Below, piece after piece: positions 8,946 to 17,565 of a stretch of DNA of 64,000 bases. Each line of letters opens with the position of its first letter. The stretch's first letter is position 1. Below the pieces are notes generated by a model. It saw only the letters and a program-made list of their open reading frames with translations, made no database searches and was not told the origin of the DNA. The position numbers and the translations under genes are program-made. The stretch spans positions 248,001 through 312,000 of the forward strand of contig NZ_JAESVB010000003.1 of assembly GCF_020618775.1 (NCBI RefSeq), read 5' to 3'. The DNA is from Acidisoma silvae (GTDB lineage: Bacteria; Pseudomonadota; Alphaproteobacteria; Acetobacterales; Acetobacteraceae).

Positions 8946-11305
8946 GCCGCACCCTTCTCCCGGATCACATAGGTGTAGAAGCGCATAACCCCATCCTTCG
9001 TCTCCCGATAGAGGCCCTGAACCTCGGATTCGAAGCCCGGGAAGAGGTTGGACGCGCGCTCGAAGACCTTCAGATAGTCGATCATCGGCTGGGCGCGGCC
9101 GCCGACGCGCTCACCCGGCACCACGGTCGCGATGCCCGGCGGATAGACCAGCCACAGGGTGGCGGCGATGCGCCCGGCGGCCTCGTCCAGCGGCACATAA
9201 TCGACATTGTTGCGCACCAGTTCCCGCGTCGCCTCATGCGGATGCATGGCCATTTCGGGCAGATGCTCGGCGCGGAACTGCGCCGCCTGCAAGGCGCTGG
9301 TGCCGCTCCGACGATAAAAGGCGTGCATTTCGGCGCAGAGGTCGCGCAGACCGACACCGGTATAGCGGGCCGGGCGGCGCGCAACGAAGCCGGGGAAGAC
9401 GTCTTCCAGCGGCCGGTTCTCGTCATGCAGCTTCTTGAAGGTGACGAGATGGGACAGCAGCGTGCCGGCCTTGCTGCTTTCCACGCCCGGCGTCAGCAGG
9501 AACAGCAGGGAGTTGAGGTCGTTCTTTTCCGGCACGATACGGTTTTCGCGCAGATATTCGGCGACGACCGGGGCCGGAATGCCGTGATCGGCATAGCGGT
9601 CCTCAGTGCTGTCCGAAAAACCCGGCGTCAGAATGGTCAGCTTATTGGGGTCGGTGATGGCCCAGCCTTTTTCCAGGCTGGGGAAGCCGTGCCAGAATTC
9701 ATCCGGCACCAATTCCCACTGCGCCGGATCGCTAGCCAGAAGATCGGTCTCGGCATCTTCCCAGCGCATCCCTTCCGAGCTGCGCGCAGCCTCCGACGGC
9801 TGCACGAAACGCGGCACGAAGGGCTCGAAGAACCAGCGGCGGGTCGGGTCCGTCTCATGCTCGCCATATTCCCGCGCCGCGAGGCGGATTTTCTTGCGGA
9901 GCTCGATGCCGAGACGAACGGTATCGTCCCACAGAACTTCGCCCGAGCGGCCCTTCATCATCTGCGCGCCGACATCCAGCGAGGCGAAGAGCGGATAGAA
10001 GGGGCTGGTGGAAGCGTGGAGCAGAAAGAACTCGTTGAAGCGTTGCGAGGTCACCTGACGGCGCTGCCCGGCGAGGTGGCTGTCCTTCACATGGATTTGG
10101 CTCGCCTGGCTGAAACTGGCCAGCTGCTTGTGACTGCTTTGGGTGACGATGATGCCGGGGTCATTCGGACCCAGCTTGTCCAGCCCCATGCCGAAGCGGC
10201 CACGGAAGAGCGGGTGGAACTTCATGAAGCCGGCCCAGGCTTCGTCGAACAGCACGTAATCGCAAAGATGGCCGATGCGGGCGATGATTTCCTCGGCCGA
10301 AACGATGGTGCCGTCATAGGTGCATTGTTCCACCACCGCCGCGCGGAAGGGCCGCTCCCGCAGCCAGGCGTCGGGGTCTTTCACGGCCGGGTTGTCGCGG
10401 ATCGCTTCGCGCAGGCGCGTCTCATCCAGCGCGGCCAGGCTCATCGGCCCGATCATGCCATGCGGATTGCGCGCGGTTTCGATATAGACGGGCGTGGCAC
10501 CCGCCAGCAGCAAGGCGCCGTGATGCGCCGCCTTATGGTTATTGCGGTCGAAGAGCACCAGATCGCCCTCGGCCAGAAGAGCGTTGAGCACGATCTTGTT
10601 GGAGGCCGAGGTGCCGTTGAGCACGAAATAGGTGCGCTCGGCCCCGAAGATTTTGGCGGCCTCCTGCTCGGCGCGCAGAGCCGGGCCTTCATGGGTCAGC
10701 AGGTCACCCAGTTGCAGCACGGAATTGTCGAGATCGTCGCGGAAGACGGCTTCGCCTAAGTGTTCCACGAAGATGCGGCCGATGGGGCTGCGGCGATAGA
10801 AGGCGCCGCCATTATGGCCCGGGCAGGTCCACAGCATATTGCCCTGCTCGGCATAGTCCACCAGCGTGCCGAAGAAGGGCGTCTTCAGGCTGTCGGCATA
10901 TTGCCGCAGGCGGGCGACGAGGTTTTTGGCGATGAAGTCCGGCGTTTCTTCCGCCAGGAAGATAAAGCCGTCGACATTGTCCAGCACCTCCACCGGGATC
11001 TGCTCCAGCGTCTGGCGCCGCACCAGGATGATGATCGGCACGTCCAGCCCGCGCTTGCGCACGAGGTCGATCAGCGCCGAGGATTTGCCGCTGACGCCCT
11101 TCTTGCCCCAGTCGACCACGATACAGCCGAGCGCCGCGTCGGTGCGGATGACGAGCTCGGCATCCTCCTCCCGCCGGGCGCGCAGGACCGCGTAACCGTC
11201 CTGCTCGATCTCCTGCACGATCTGGGTGAGGCGCGCGCCCTCCATATCGCTCTCATTGAACGACGGAACGCAGATGAGGAACTTGAAGCGGCGCGAATAT
11301 TCCAT
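8942..11305 (-). CDS. Orn/Lys/Arg decarboxylase, class I fold (PLP-dependent)
   Basis: A 787-residue enzyme of the major Orn/Lys/Arg decarboxylase family: an N-terminal wing (response-regulator-like) domain (about 1-135), the PLP-binding large domain, and a C-terminal domain. [16 protein letters not shown] at about residues 390-406 holds the PLP Schiff-base lysine; [11 protein letters not shown] and [10 protein letters not shown] are the other cofactor-contact motifs. The length suits inducible arginine, lysine or ornithine decarboxylases; I cannot separate these by eye. Products are polyamines or acid-stress diamines. It is the first gene of a unit with queC. Confidence 0.88.
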   Translation of the reverse strand: MEYSRRFKFLICVPSFNESDMEGARLTQIVQEIEQDGYAVLRARREEDAELVIRTDAALGCIVVDWGKKGVSGKSSALIDLVRKRGLDVPIIILVRRQTLEQIPVEVLDNVDGFIFLAEETPDFIAKNLVARLRQYADSLKTPFFGTLVDYAEQGNMLWTCPGHNGGAFYRRSPIGRIFVEHLGEAVFRDDLDNSVLQLGDLLTHEGPALRAEQEAAKIFGAERTYFVLNGTSASNKIVLNALLAEGDLVLFDRNNHKAAHHGALLLAGATPVYIETARNPHGMIGPMSLAALDETRLREAIRDNPAVKDPDAWLRERPFRAAVVEQCTYDGTIVSAEEIIARIGHLCDYVLFDEAWAGFMKFHPLFRGRFGMGLDKLGPNDPGIIVTQSSHKQLASFSQASQIHVKDSHLAGQRRQVTSQRFNEFFLLHASTSPFYPLFASLDVGAQMMKGRSGEVLWDDTVRLGIELRKKIRLAAREYGEHETDPTRRWFFEPFVPRFVQPSEAARSSEGMRWEDAETDLLASDPAQWELVPDEFWHGFPSLEKGWAITDPNKLTILTPGFSDSTEDRYADHGIPAPVVAEYLRENRIVPEKNDLNSLLFLLTPGVESSKAGTLLSHLVTFKKLHDENRPLEDVFPGFVARRPARYTGVGLRDLCAEMHAFYRRSGTSALQAAQFRAEHLPEMAMHPHEATRELVRNNVDYVPLDEAAGRIAATLWLVYPPGIATVVPGERVGGRAQPMIDYLKVFERASNLFPGFESEVQGLYRETKDGVMRFYTYVIREKGAA

Positions 11306-11431
11306 CCGATTATCCTTCAGACGCGTGGACCGACGAGGCTCGACGGCACTGCCCGCAGGCGCATAGCGCTATCGACCGCGACTGTGTGACAAATTTCTTT
11401 CATAAAGAACGATTTTCAATCGGTGTATCGT

Positions 11432-11458
11432 TTGACGGCCCGATTTTCCCCGTATATT
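11432..11458 (+). promoter_or_regulatory. Possible sigma-70 type promoter for the sulfonate-binding protein gene
   Basis: TTGACG at 11432-11437 and TATATT at 11453-11458 are separated by 15 bp, shorter than the ideal 17. The start codon follows 28 bp after the -10 element, with gggag upstream of the ATG. The region 11306-11486 is the only divergent space between the decarboxylase and this gene. Confidence 0.35.
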
Positions 11459-11486
11459 CAGCCTTAGGAAGCGGGAGAACCGGTCA

Positions 11487-12428
11487 ATGACGATTTCACG
11501 CCGTAGAATATTGCAGGCATCCGGCGCGCTTCTGCCGGCCTTGGCCCTGGGGACTGAGGCGCAGGCCGGTGACCGCGTGCTGAAGGTCGGCTACCAGAAG
11601 GCCTCCGTGGCCCTCTCGTTGCTAAAGGCGCAAGGCCTGCTGGAAAAGCGGCTGAAGCCACTGGGCTATGGCGTGAGCTGGGCCATTTTCACCTCCGGCC
11701 CGCCGATCCTGGAAGCCCTGAATGACGGCGCGGTCGACCTGGCCTTTACGGGTGAGCCGCCGCCGATCTTCGCTCAAGCGGCCGGCGTGCCTGTCGTCTA
11801 TGCCGCCGCGACGCAACCCTCCCCGCGCTCCGTCGCCATTCTGGTGCAGCCGGGCAGTAGCGTGAAGACGGTGGCCGACCTGCGCGGGAAAAAGGTCGCG
11901 GTCGCGAAAGGGTCCAGCGCCAATTATCTGGTGGTGGCGGCCATCCGCCATGCCGGCCTCGCCTGGTCCGATATCACGCCGGTCTATCTGCAGCCGTCGG
12001 ACGGGCGCGTGGCCCTGCAATCAGGCGCGGTGGACGCCTGGGCCGTGTGGGACCCGTTCGAGGCATCGGCCCAGGTGGCGGGTGCCAAGATTCTGACAGA
12101 CGGCACGGGGCTGATGCCCAACCGCGCCTTCTATCTGTCGAGCCATGACTTCGCGACGCAGAACGCCCCGGCGCTGAAGGCCGCCATCGGTGCCATTCAG
12201 GAGATCGAGGCCTGGGAACCGAAGCATGTCGATCAGATCGCGACCGACCTGTCCAAGACCATCGGCGTCTCGCCCGAAATTCTGAAGGTTTGGTTCACGC
12301 GGCAGAAATACGGGGTCGAGCCGGTGACTCCGGCGATTGTGGCGGACCAGCAGAAGATCGCGGATACGTTTGCAGCGCTGCACCTGATTCCGAGGAAGAT
12401 TGATGTGTCACAGGCGGTGCTGGGATAG
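11487..12428 (+). CDS. ABC transporter substrate-binding protein, SsuA-type (aliphatic sulfonate)
   Basis: A periplasmic binding protein of the SsuA/TauA/NrtA-type family (313 residues). The N-terminus MTISRRRILQASGALLPALA looks like a twin-arginine signal peptide with cleavage around AQA-GD. Family blocks are LKVGYQKASVALSLLK, GPPILEALNDGAVDLAFTGE, LRGKKVAVAKGSSANY and DAWAVWDPFEA. No permease or ATPase gene (SsuB/SsuC) is adjacent, so it either serves a transporter encoded elsewhere or is an orphan receptor. Its last 134 bp overlap the 3' end of a convergent gene. Confidence 0.85.
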   Translation: MTISRRRILQASGALLPALALGTEAQAGDRVLKVGYQKASVALSLLKAQGLLEKRLKPLGYGVSWAIFTSGPPILEALNDGAVDLAFTGEPPPIFAQAAGVPVVYAAATQPSPRSVAILVQPGSSVKTVADLRGKKVAVAKGSSANYLVVAAIRHAGLAWSDITPVYLQPSDGRVALQSGAVDAWAVWDPFEASAQVAGAKILTDGTGLMPNRAFYLSSHDFATQNAPALKAAIGAIQEIEAWEPKHVDQIATDLSKTIGVSPEILKVWFTRQKYGVEPVTPAIVADQQKIADTFAALHLIPRKIDVSQAVLG

Positions 12429-12897
12429 AGGCAGGCACTGGCTCCGACGACTTCTGAATGTCGGGGCGAGCCAATATATCATGAGGGTCGAAAATACCGA
12501 TCACAATCAGCGTCGTCGCCGCGACCGCGATAATGACGAGCCGCACGATCGGCAGTCTTGTTCGTGAGCGCGGTGGCGCGGTTGGGCCTCTAACCTCTTT
12601 CCCACGCGATATAAATCCGGCTTCTGCATGGGAAGTACCACTCTTCTCCTGCCGCGCCAACGACAGCATCCTCGCCAGCCGGGCGGCGATAGCCTTTGCC
12701 GCTTCTGCATTAGCAAGTTCCAGCCCCGATGCTCTGATCTGCGCGGCTAACTGGCTTGTGGCTTCCAGGACAGGCATATTTTGCAAACGGGCCGTTTCGT
12801 CCCAAGGGTCAATACCTTGCTGAGCAAGCATTGAGTTGACCGTCAGAACCATGCCGCTCGGCAGCGTTCCTATCTCGGCAAACAAGAAGCCGTTCAT
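12295..12897 (-). CDS. Hypothetical protein with one transmembrane helix
   Basis: I do not assign a function. From ATG 12897 the frame gives about 200 residues: a soluble N-terminal part beginning MNGFLFAEIGTLPSGM, with a QQGIDPWDETARL block that seems a conserved feature of uncharacterised proteins with an N-terminal 'GIDPW-E-A-RLA' region; a linker; a single hydrophobic helix (about 113-134); and a Pro/Ser-rich tail. The tail overlaps the 3' end of the convergent ssuA-like gene by 134 bp, so the true C-terminus is uncertain. It lies at the edge of an AT-richer stretch. Confidence 0.5.
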   Translation of the reverse strand: MNGFLFAEIGTLPSGMVLTVNSMLAQQGIDPWDETARLQNMPVLEATSQLAAQIRASGLELANAEAAKAIAARLARMLSLARQEKSGTSHAEAGFISRGKEVRGPTAPPRSRTRLPIVRLVIIAVAATTLIVIGIFDPHDILARPDIQKSSEPVPASIPAPPVTHQSSSESGAALQTYPRSSAGPPQSPESPARPRISAA

Positions 12898-13011
12898 CGC
12901 TTGGCCCGACCTTATGCCGCGCCTTTGCCGAGATAGATTGCGGCTACTGCGAGAATTATAGCGCACGATCACGATCGCTCCGCCAGAAATGGTTAAATGC
13001 AAATATATGAA

Positions 13012-13923
13012 TCAATCACGACCGCGCCGCGCCGCGCGATCCAAGTTTTGCAAGGCCGCCACCGCGTGGAGAAGCGTGCTTTCCGCCGTTTGATGAAGAC
13101 AGCGCAGCGGCGCGCGCACTGAACCGTCCGCAATGCCGCTTTTCTTGAGAATAGCCTTCAAACCCACAGAAGGATGGACAGCATTCAAAGCGCACGAAGA
13201 TGATATCAAGACATCGCGAATCGTACGAAACTGTCCGACATCGCTTAAATTCCAGGTAGAAACGAGTTGAGCGCAGGCACGGGGGGCGACATTGCCTATT
13301 GGGCTGATCCAGCCCTGGCCGCCCGCCGCGATATGGCAAGCCGCCAGGCGGTCATCCGCTATCAATTGTACAAAAGTTTCCCCCAGTATCGACTGTCGGC
13401 GCGAAAAACGAATTGGATCCAGGTGGTTGAGAACCAGACCGTAGATGAGATCAGAGCGGAAAAGGGATTCAATCATGTCTTCCGAAATATGTGGGCGGAG
13501 GAGCGCATCGCCATGCTCGACGAAGACAGGCCTATCGATGGCATGGCTCACGCGCCGGATACAGCTTTGCGCTTCCTCCGGTCCAAAGGATGATGAATGT
13601 GGCAAACGACAAATAAGCGCGTCTGCACCGCCGCGAATCAAAAGCTGCGCCAAATCATCCGTTTGCCGATGCATAGAAAAATCGAGATAGGCCAAAACCA
13701 GACTGCGGCGTCGCGAGGTATCGTTTGCGATCTCGACAAGCCGCAGCAATTCAGATTCACCCAGGCTGAGGCCTTCACCAATGTCTGAACCGATAACAAG
13801 ATCTGTCCTAGCCTCAAGCTGCTTATCACATAATATTTGAAACGCTTCCTCGTCGATGCGACCGTCACGGAATGGCGTCACGAGTGCAGTGTAAACGCGA
13901 TTGTAATCCAATAAGACAGACAT
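13012..13923 (-). CDS. Dihydrodipicolinate synthase (DapA/NanA) superfamily protein, catalytic residues apparently lost
   Basis: The 303-residue frame from ATG 13923 follows the DHDPS/N-acetylneuraminate lyase fold: YTALVTPFRDGRIDEEAF at the start, VIGSDIGEGLSLGESE in place of the GTTGE loop, and AGGQGWISPIGNVAPRACAQ near the end, matching the GG-GVISV-aNvaP segment. Where E. coli DapA has the Schiff-base Lys161 (GIKEATG) this protein reads GLVLNHLDP, and where it has Tyr133 (YNVPSR) it reads FVEHGDALLR. The aldolase chemistry therefore looks lost, suggesting a binding, regulatory or structural role. It lies in the AT-richer island, divergent from the GT-like gene. Confidence 0.7.
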   Translation of the reverse strand: MSVLLDYNRVYTALVTPFRDGRIDEEAFQILCDKQLEARTDLVIGSDIGEGLSLGESELLRLVEIANDTSRRRSLVLAYLDFSMHRQTDDLAQLLIRGGADALICRLPHSSSFGPEEAQSCIRRVSHAIDRPVFVEHGDALLRPHISEDMIESLFRSDLIYGLVLNHLDPIRFSRRQSILGETFVQLIADDRLAACHIAAGGQGWISPIGNVAPRACAQLVSTWNLSDVGQFRTIRDVLISSSCALNAVHPSVGLKAILKKSGIADGSVRAPLRCLHQTAESTLLHAVAALQNLDRAARRGRD

Positions 13924-14412
13924 GAGACGCCATCCAAAAGCAGGGAATACTGTCGTGCAACAGCAGGTGCGGCAAATCCTGCGAGCGCTTTCGACTATCT
14001 GCAATCGGCAGGTTCGCAGGCCTGACAAGAAATAGAAAAATCCATATCAATCAATATATTACGGGCTTTTATATCTTTTAAATGCAGAAAACCCTTTTTT
14101 ACTATGGATTTTTAACGGCAGCCGCTACCAGCCTTGTGAGGGGTCAATACAACACTGACGAGGACACCGCTTGCGATGATTTCGCGATATATTTTTCAGC
14201 CTTTTATTCTTCTTATACTGTGATTCATTGCTGAAACTTCCCTCTATTTTAAATGAGTTTTCAGAGATCCGCTGATAGCGCAGCAAGGCTCGTAGCATTT
14301 CAGAAAATGTCCAGTAATACGCATGATGAGCGACGCTCTATTCGTATTCGCACCGCTACTATCATGCGTAGTCGTGCCATCTTCTCTTTTCTAAAAAAAA
14401 TCTGAACATAGA
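13924..14412. other. AT-rich divergent intergenic region (489 bp)
   Basis: No credible gene is visible. The stretch separates the divergent DHDPS-like and glycosyltransferase-like genes and is much richer in A+T than the rest of the window, with runs such as ccctttttt and ctaaaaaaaatc. It contains an inverted repeat (tatggattttt at about 14103-14113 against its complement at about 14035-14045) and a 10-bp inverted repeat at 14319-14370. Both promoters must lie here. Confidence 0.6.
14319..14370. repeat. 10-bp perfect inverted repeat upstream of the glycosyltransferase-like gene
   Basis: The arms tacgcatgat (14318-14327) and atcatgcgta (14361-14370) are perfect reverse complements separated by 33 bases. 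The right arm ends 42 bp before the ATG at 14413. It could be a paired operator half-site or a leader hairpin. Confidence 0.5.
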
Positions 14413-15852
14413 ATGACACAAAATACTTTATATTTCGGCATTCCTACCAACAGGCTGCGCGATGTCTCAGACACCGTAACGGCCTACGACGAAAATTTTT
14501 GGCATAACGGCCATTCCGTACCGATCATGATATTCGACGATTCATCCATCGCAAATCACGAAAAATATTTTCCTAATCTTGAAGAAATAAAGACTTACAA
14601 CGAGGTATTTTATATCGGTCCAGCCGAGAAAGAGCAGTTCATCGGTCTGATCTGTCGCAGATTACGCGATCGCAAACTCGAGGCACTTGTCCGTAATCTG
14701 TTCAGGCCCAGCTACGGCGGCAACCGCAACTTCAGCCTGATGTACACGATTGGCGACCATTTCGTCAGTTCTGACGATGATATGCGACCCTTTGCCCTCA
14801 TTGAGGATAGCCCGGAATCCCTGGGTGAAGGGGAGATCAGTCGCGGCAAGCTTATTAATCGCCGTGCAAACGGCCATACGCGGCGAAGTTTCGATATCAT
14901 TCAGTCCTTCCGCGATATCCTTGGCAAGACCGCTTTTGAAGCACCATCGAATTATGAACGCGGCGAATTGCTGATCGACAGCAGTATGGATCTGGAATCC
15001 AATACCTCACTCGGTTTCGTTCGGGAAAATTCACTCGGCCTGCAGGCCGGAAAAGTCCCAAAACATGCCTTGGTTAAAATAGCCCAGACATTCCGAACAG
15101 GAACAAATGATATTGACGCCGTCGATTATCTCTCCATTTTTTTAGAGGATGAATCAAGTCTTGATCCAGAAGCGCTGAACGATTCCTACGTGCTGGTAAA
15201 TTTCCGTCCCTGTGTCACCAATAGAAATTGGCGCATGGATTGCGGTGTCGCTGGTTATGATAATTCTCATGGCTTGCCGCCGTTTTTCCCAATCCGCCTA
15301 CGTTTTGAGGATTACATTTACCGACTCTGGATTCAACAGCCCAATGTCATCTCGGCGCATGTGGATTCCGCGCAAACGCATATCAAGAGCAACTACATGC
15401 GCAGCCCGCTGGCAGCGGAGATTTTTAATGAGTCAATTTGCAGTCTTCTGAAAAACAAAATCCGTATGACGCTAAGTCGTGTCGAAGAACACGGCATCCA
15501 ATTCGACTATGATGGTTACGTCAGTCTACAGGATAGCGCTGATCTTCTGGATCAAGCCAATCATCTGCTCGATCGTATCGCCAAGGCTGCTCAAGAGACC
15601 GAGGCACCAGATCGCGTGATTGCCCTCAAGAGCTTCAGTGAAAATCTGCGCCGCTCTCTCTATGATCTGGAGCCAGACTTCTTTCAGCAAAATGTCAGCC
15701 GAATTGTGAGCGAAGAGGTGAGCCTCATCAAATCGGCGCTCGAACTCTGGCCGACATTGCTGGAAATCGCCTATTTTCAACGTAAGGGTAAGGCGCTGCC
15801 AATGCGCCGCGTGAAAACCAAAGCAAAGGTGGCGCAGCGAGCCGCCAGCTGA
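14413..15852 (+). CDS. Unassigned GT-A glycosyltransferase-like protein
   Basis: A 479-residue soluble-looking protein I cannot place in a named family. The N-terminal part resembles a GT-A nucleotide-sugar domain: a first strand at LYFGIPTNRL, VPIMIFDDSS with Asp42/Asp43, YGGNRNFSLMYTIGD at about 101-115, and SSDDDMRPF with Asp121-123 as a likely D-x-D metal site. The middle region contains GVAGYDNSHGLPPFFPIRLRFED, and the C-terminal third (about 350-460) is helical and charged without membrane helices. Codon use is AT-richer than in flanking genes, as in the neighbouring DHDPS-like gene, which suggests acquisition of the island by transfer. Donor and acceptor are unknown. Confidence 0.6.
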   Translation: MTQNTLYFGIPTNRLRDVSDTVTAYDENFWHNGHSVPIMIFDDSSIANHEKYFPNLEEIKTYNEVFYIGPAEKEQFIGLICRRLRDRKLEALVRNLFRPSYGGNRNFSLMYTIGDHFVSSDDDMRPFALIEDSPESLGEGEISRGKLINRRANGHTRRSFDIIQSFRDILGKTAFEAPSNYERGELLIDSSMDLESNTSLGFVRENSLGLQAGKVPKHALVKIAQTFRTGTNDIDAVDYLSIFLEDESSLDPEALNDSYVLVNFRPCVTNRNWRMDCGVAGYDNSHGLPPFFPIRLRFEDYIYRLWIQQPNVISAHVDSAQTHIKSNYMRSPLAAEIFNESICSLLKNKIRMTLSRVEEHGIQFDYDGYVSLQDSADLLDQANHLLDRIAKAAQETEAPDRVIALKSFSENLRRSLYDLEPDFFQQNVSRIVSEEVSLIKSALELWPTLLEIAYFQRKGKALPMRRVKTKAKVAQRAAS

Positions 15853-15890
15853 AGCGACCATGCGCAACACGCCGACTGAAGCGCACCGGC

Positions 15891-16877
15891 TCACCCCCTG
15901 CCCACAACCCGCGCCGCCGCGCCCAGAATGTCGAACAGGTCCAGCAGCCGGGCCACGTAATGGTCATGCACGGCGAAGCCCTGGGCAGTGGGGTCAAAGA
16001 ACTGCCGTTCCAGGGCGTCCACCATCTTCGTCAATCGTTTCTGGTGCAATCCTAATCGCCGCTGCACCGGGTCGGCGATGATGCCGGCGAAGGCGGCCAG
16101 TGACGCCGAGGCCAGCATCAGCCCGCCCGTCGTGCCCATCACCAGCCCCGCCGCCGGGGGGGCGATGGGGAAGACCACATACCAGGCGGACGCCGCCCAG
16201 GCGCCCAGCGGAAAGCTGGACGCCGCCACATGTTGCGAAATCACCCCGGCCAGCGCGGGGCCCAGCGTCGCCGCCCCCGGCGTCAGCTTCTGCACGGCCA
16301 GCGCGCCGGCGCCGAGGTTGAGCAGTCCCGTCGTAATCTCGGCCGCCGCGCCGCGCGTCAGCCCGTATTCGGCCATCGCTTCCCGCAGCCGCGCCGCGAA
16401 GGCAGGGTCCGCCCGATGCCGGCCGATCTCAGCCAGCAGGGTCTCAATCGTCCCTTCCAGAACCGGGCTTTCCAGAATGGCATCCGTCAGGGCGTTGCGA
16501 TTGCTGACCCGATGCTTCTGCGCCATCGGCAGGCCCAGCAGCACGGTCATGATCCGCCACTCAATCTCCTCCGCCACATCGGTGGGCAGCAGAATGGAAC
16601 GGTCCAGCAGCTTTTCCACCCGCTTGGCGCGCAGCCTGCGGGCAGCCTTCGCCCCCAGTTGCATCGCCACCTGCGGCAACGCCAGCGTCAGGTTCAGCGG
16701 CGCGCGGGCGATATCCCAACCCACCGCCGCGCGGTGCAAGGCGAGCGACCCGGTGAAGGAAAAATTCGCATCCACGAAAGGCCCGATCATCGTGCGCCGG
16801 GCCGCGAAATAGCGGCGCGCCCCGTCTTCCACGGCGGCGCGGGCGGCTGTCAGGTCCAGCGTCTGATTATCCGTCAT
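15891..16877 (-). CDS. Conserved hypothetical membrane-associated protein (DUF6635-like)
   Basis: A 328-residue alanine-rich protein. The N-terminal block ARRYFAARRTMIGPFVD and the central hydrophobic part (about 190-265, including GLVMGTTGGLMLASASLAAF) suggest a membrane-associated protein. It resembles what I recall as DUF6635, but I cannot confirm this and give no function. It follows ppa on the same strand but is separated from it by a terminator-like hairpin, so it probably has its own promoter. Confidence 0.65.
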   Translation of the reverse strand: MTDNQTLDLTAARAAVEDGARRYFAARRTMIGPFVDANFSFTGSLALHRAAVGWDIARAPLNLTLALPQVAMQLGAKAARRLRAKRVEKLLDRSILLPTDVAEEIEWRIMTVLLGLPMAQKHRVSNRNALTDAILESPVLEGTIETLLAEIGRHRADPAFAARLREAMAEYGLTRGAAAEITTGLLNLGAGALAVQKLTPGAATLGPALAGVISQHVAASSFPLGAWAASAWYVVFPIAPPAAGLVMGTTGGLMLASASLAAFAGIIADPVQRRLGLHQKRLTKMVDALERQFFDPTAQGFAVHDHYVARLLDLFDILGAAARVVGRG

Positions 16878-16893
16878 GCCGTCAAGTCAAAGA

Positions 16894-16919
16894 AAAAGGG
16901 CGGCTCGCGCCACCCTTTT
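16894..16919 (-). terminator. Rho-independent terminator after ppa
   Basis: Stem AAAAGGG/CCCTTTT with an inner GGC/GCC pair and a tetraloop. On the minus strand it is followed by a T-rich run (cccTTTTTCTTTG), 35 bp beyond the ppa stop codon. Confidence 0.7.
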
Positions 16920-16953
16920 CATTAGCCCAGCCGATCACAAAATGGACCGGTGA

Positions 16954-17487
16954 TCAGGCCTTGGCGGCCTCATGCGCGGCCATGCCGTCCAGGATCGCCT
17001 TTTCGGCGGCCGCGCGGTCACCCCAGCCCACGACCTTCACCCATTTGCCGGGTTCCAGATCCTTGTAGCGGGTGAAGAAATGCTCGATCACCTTGCGGGT
17101 GATTTCCGGCAGGGTCGATAGTTCGGTGTGATCCTTGAACTGCGGATGCACCTTGTCATGCGGCACGCAGACGATCTTCTCGTCCTTGCCGGATTCGTCT
17201 TCCATGAACAGCACGCCGATGGGCCGCGCGCGGATAACGGCGCCGGGCACAACCTGGGCCGGAACCAGCACCAGCGCGTCCGCCGGGTCACCGTCCTCGG
17301 ACAGCGTGCCGGGGATGAAGCCGTAGGCGGCCGGATAGGCCATGGGCGTGAACAGGAAACGGTCGACGAAGATGGCGCCGCTCTCCTTGTCGACCTCGTA
17401 TTTCACGGCCGAACCCTGCGGGATTTCGATCACCACATTGACGTCGCCCGGCGGGGCCTTACCCGTGGGAATCTTGGTCACATCCAT
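16954..17487 (-). CDS. ppa: Inorganic pyrophosphatase (family I)
   Basis: Cytoplasmic soluble pyrophosphatase, hydrolysing PPi to two phosphates with Mg2+. The family signature [13 protein letters not shown] with its three aspartates is present, with [16 protein letters not shown] before it and [13 protein letters not shown] after. The 177-residue length matches bacterial Ppa. It is followed by a hairpin terminator and is probably monocistronic. Confidence 0.96.
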   Translation of the reverse strand: MDVTKIPTGKAPPGDVNVVIEIPQGSAVKYEVDKESGAIFVDRFLFTPMAYPAAYGFIPGTLSEDGDPADALVLVPAQVVPGAVIRARPIGVLFMEDESGKDEKIVCVPHDKVHPQFKDHTELSTLPEITRKVIEHFFTRYKDLEPGKWVKVVGWGDRAAAEKAILDGMAAHEAAKA

Positions 17488-17565
17488 GACGGTCTCCGGA
17501 CTGCTATCAAAGTTAAATCGGGGCGCACCCTCGTCTATTCGCGCGCCACTGCCAAGTCTAAACCC

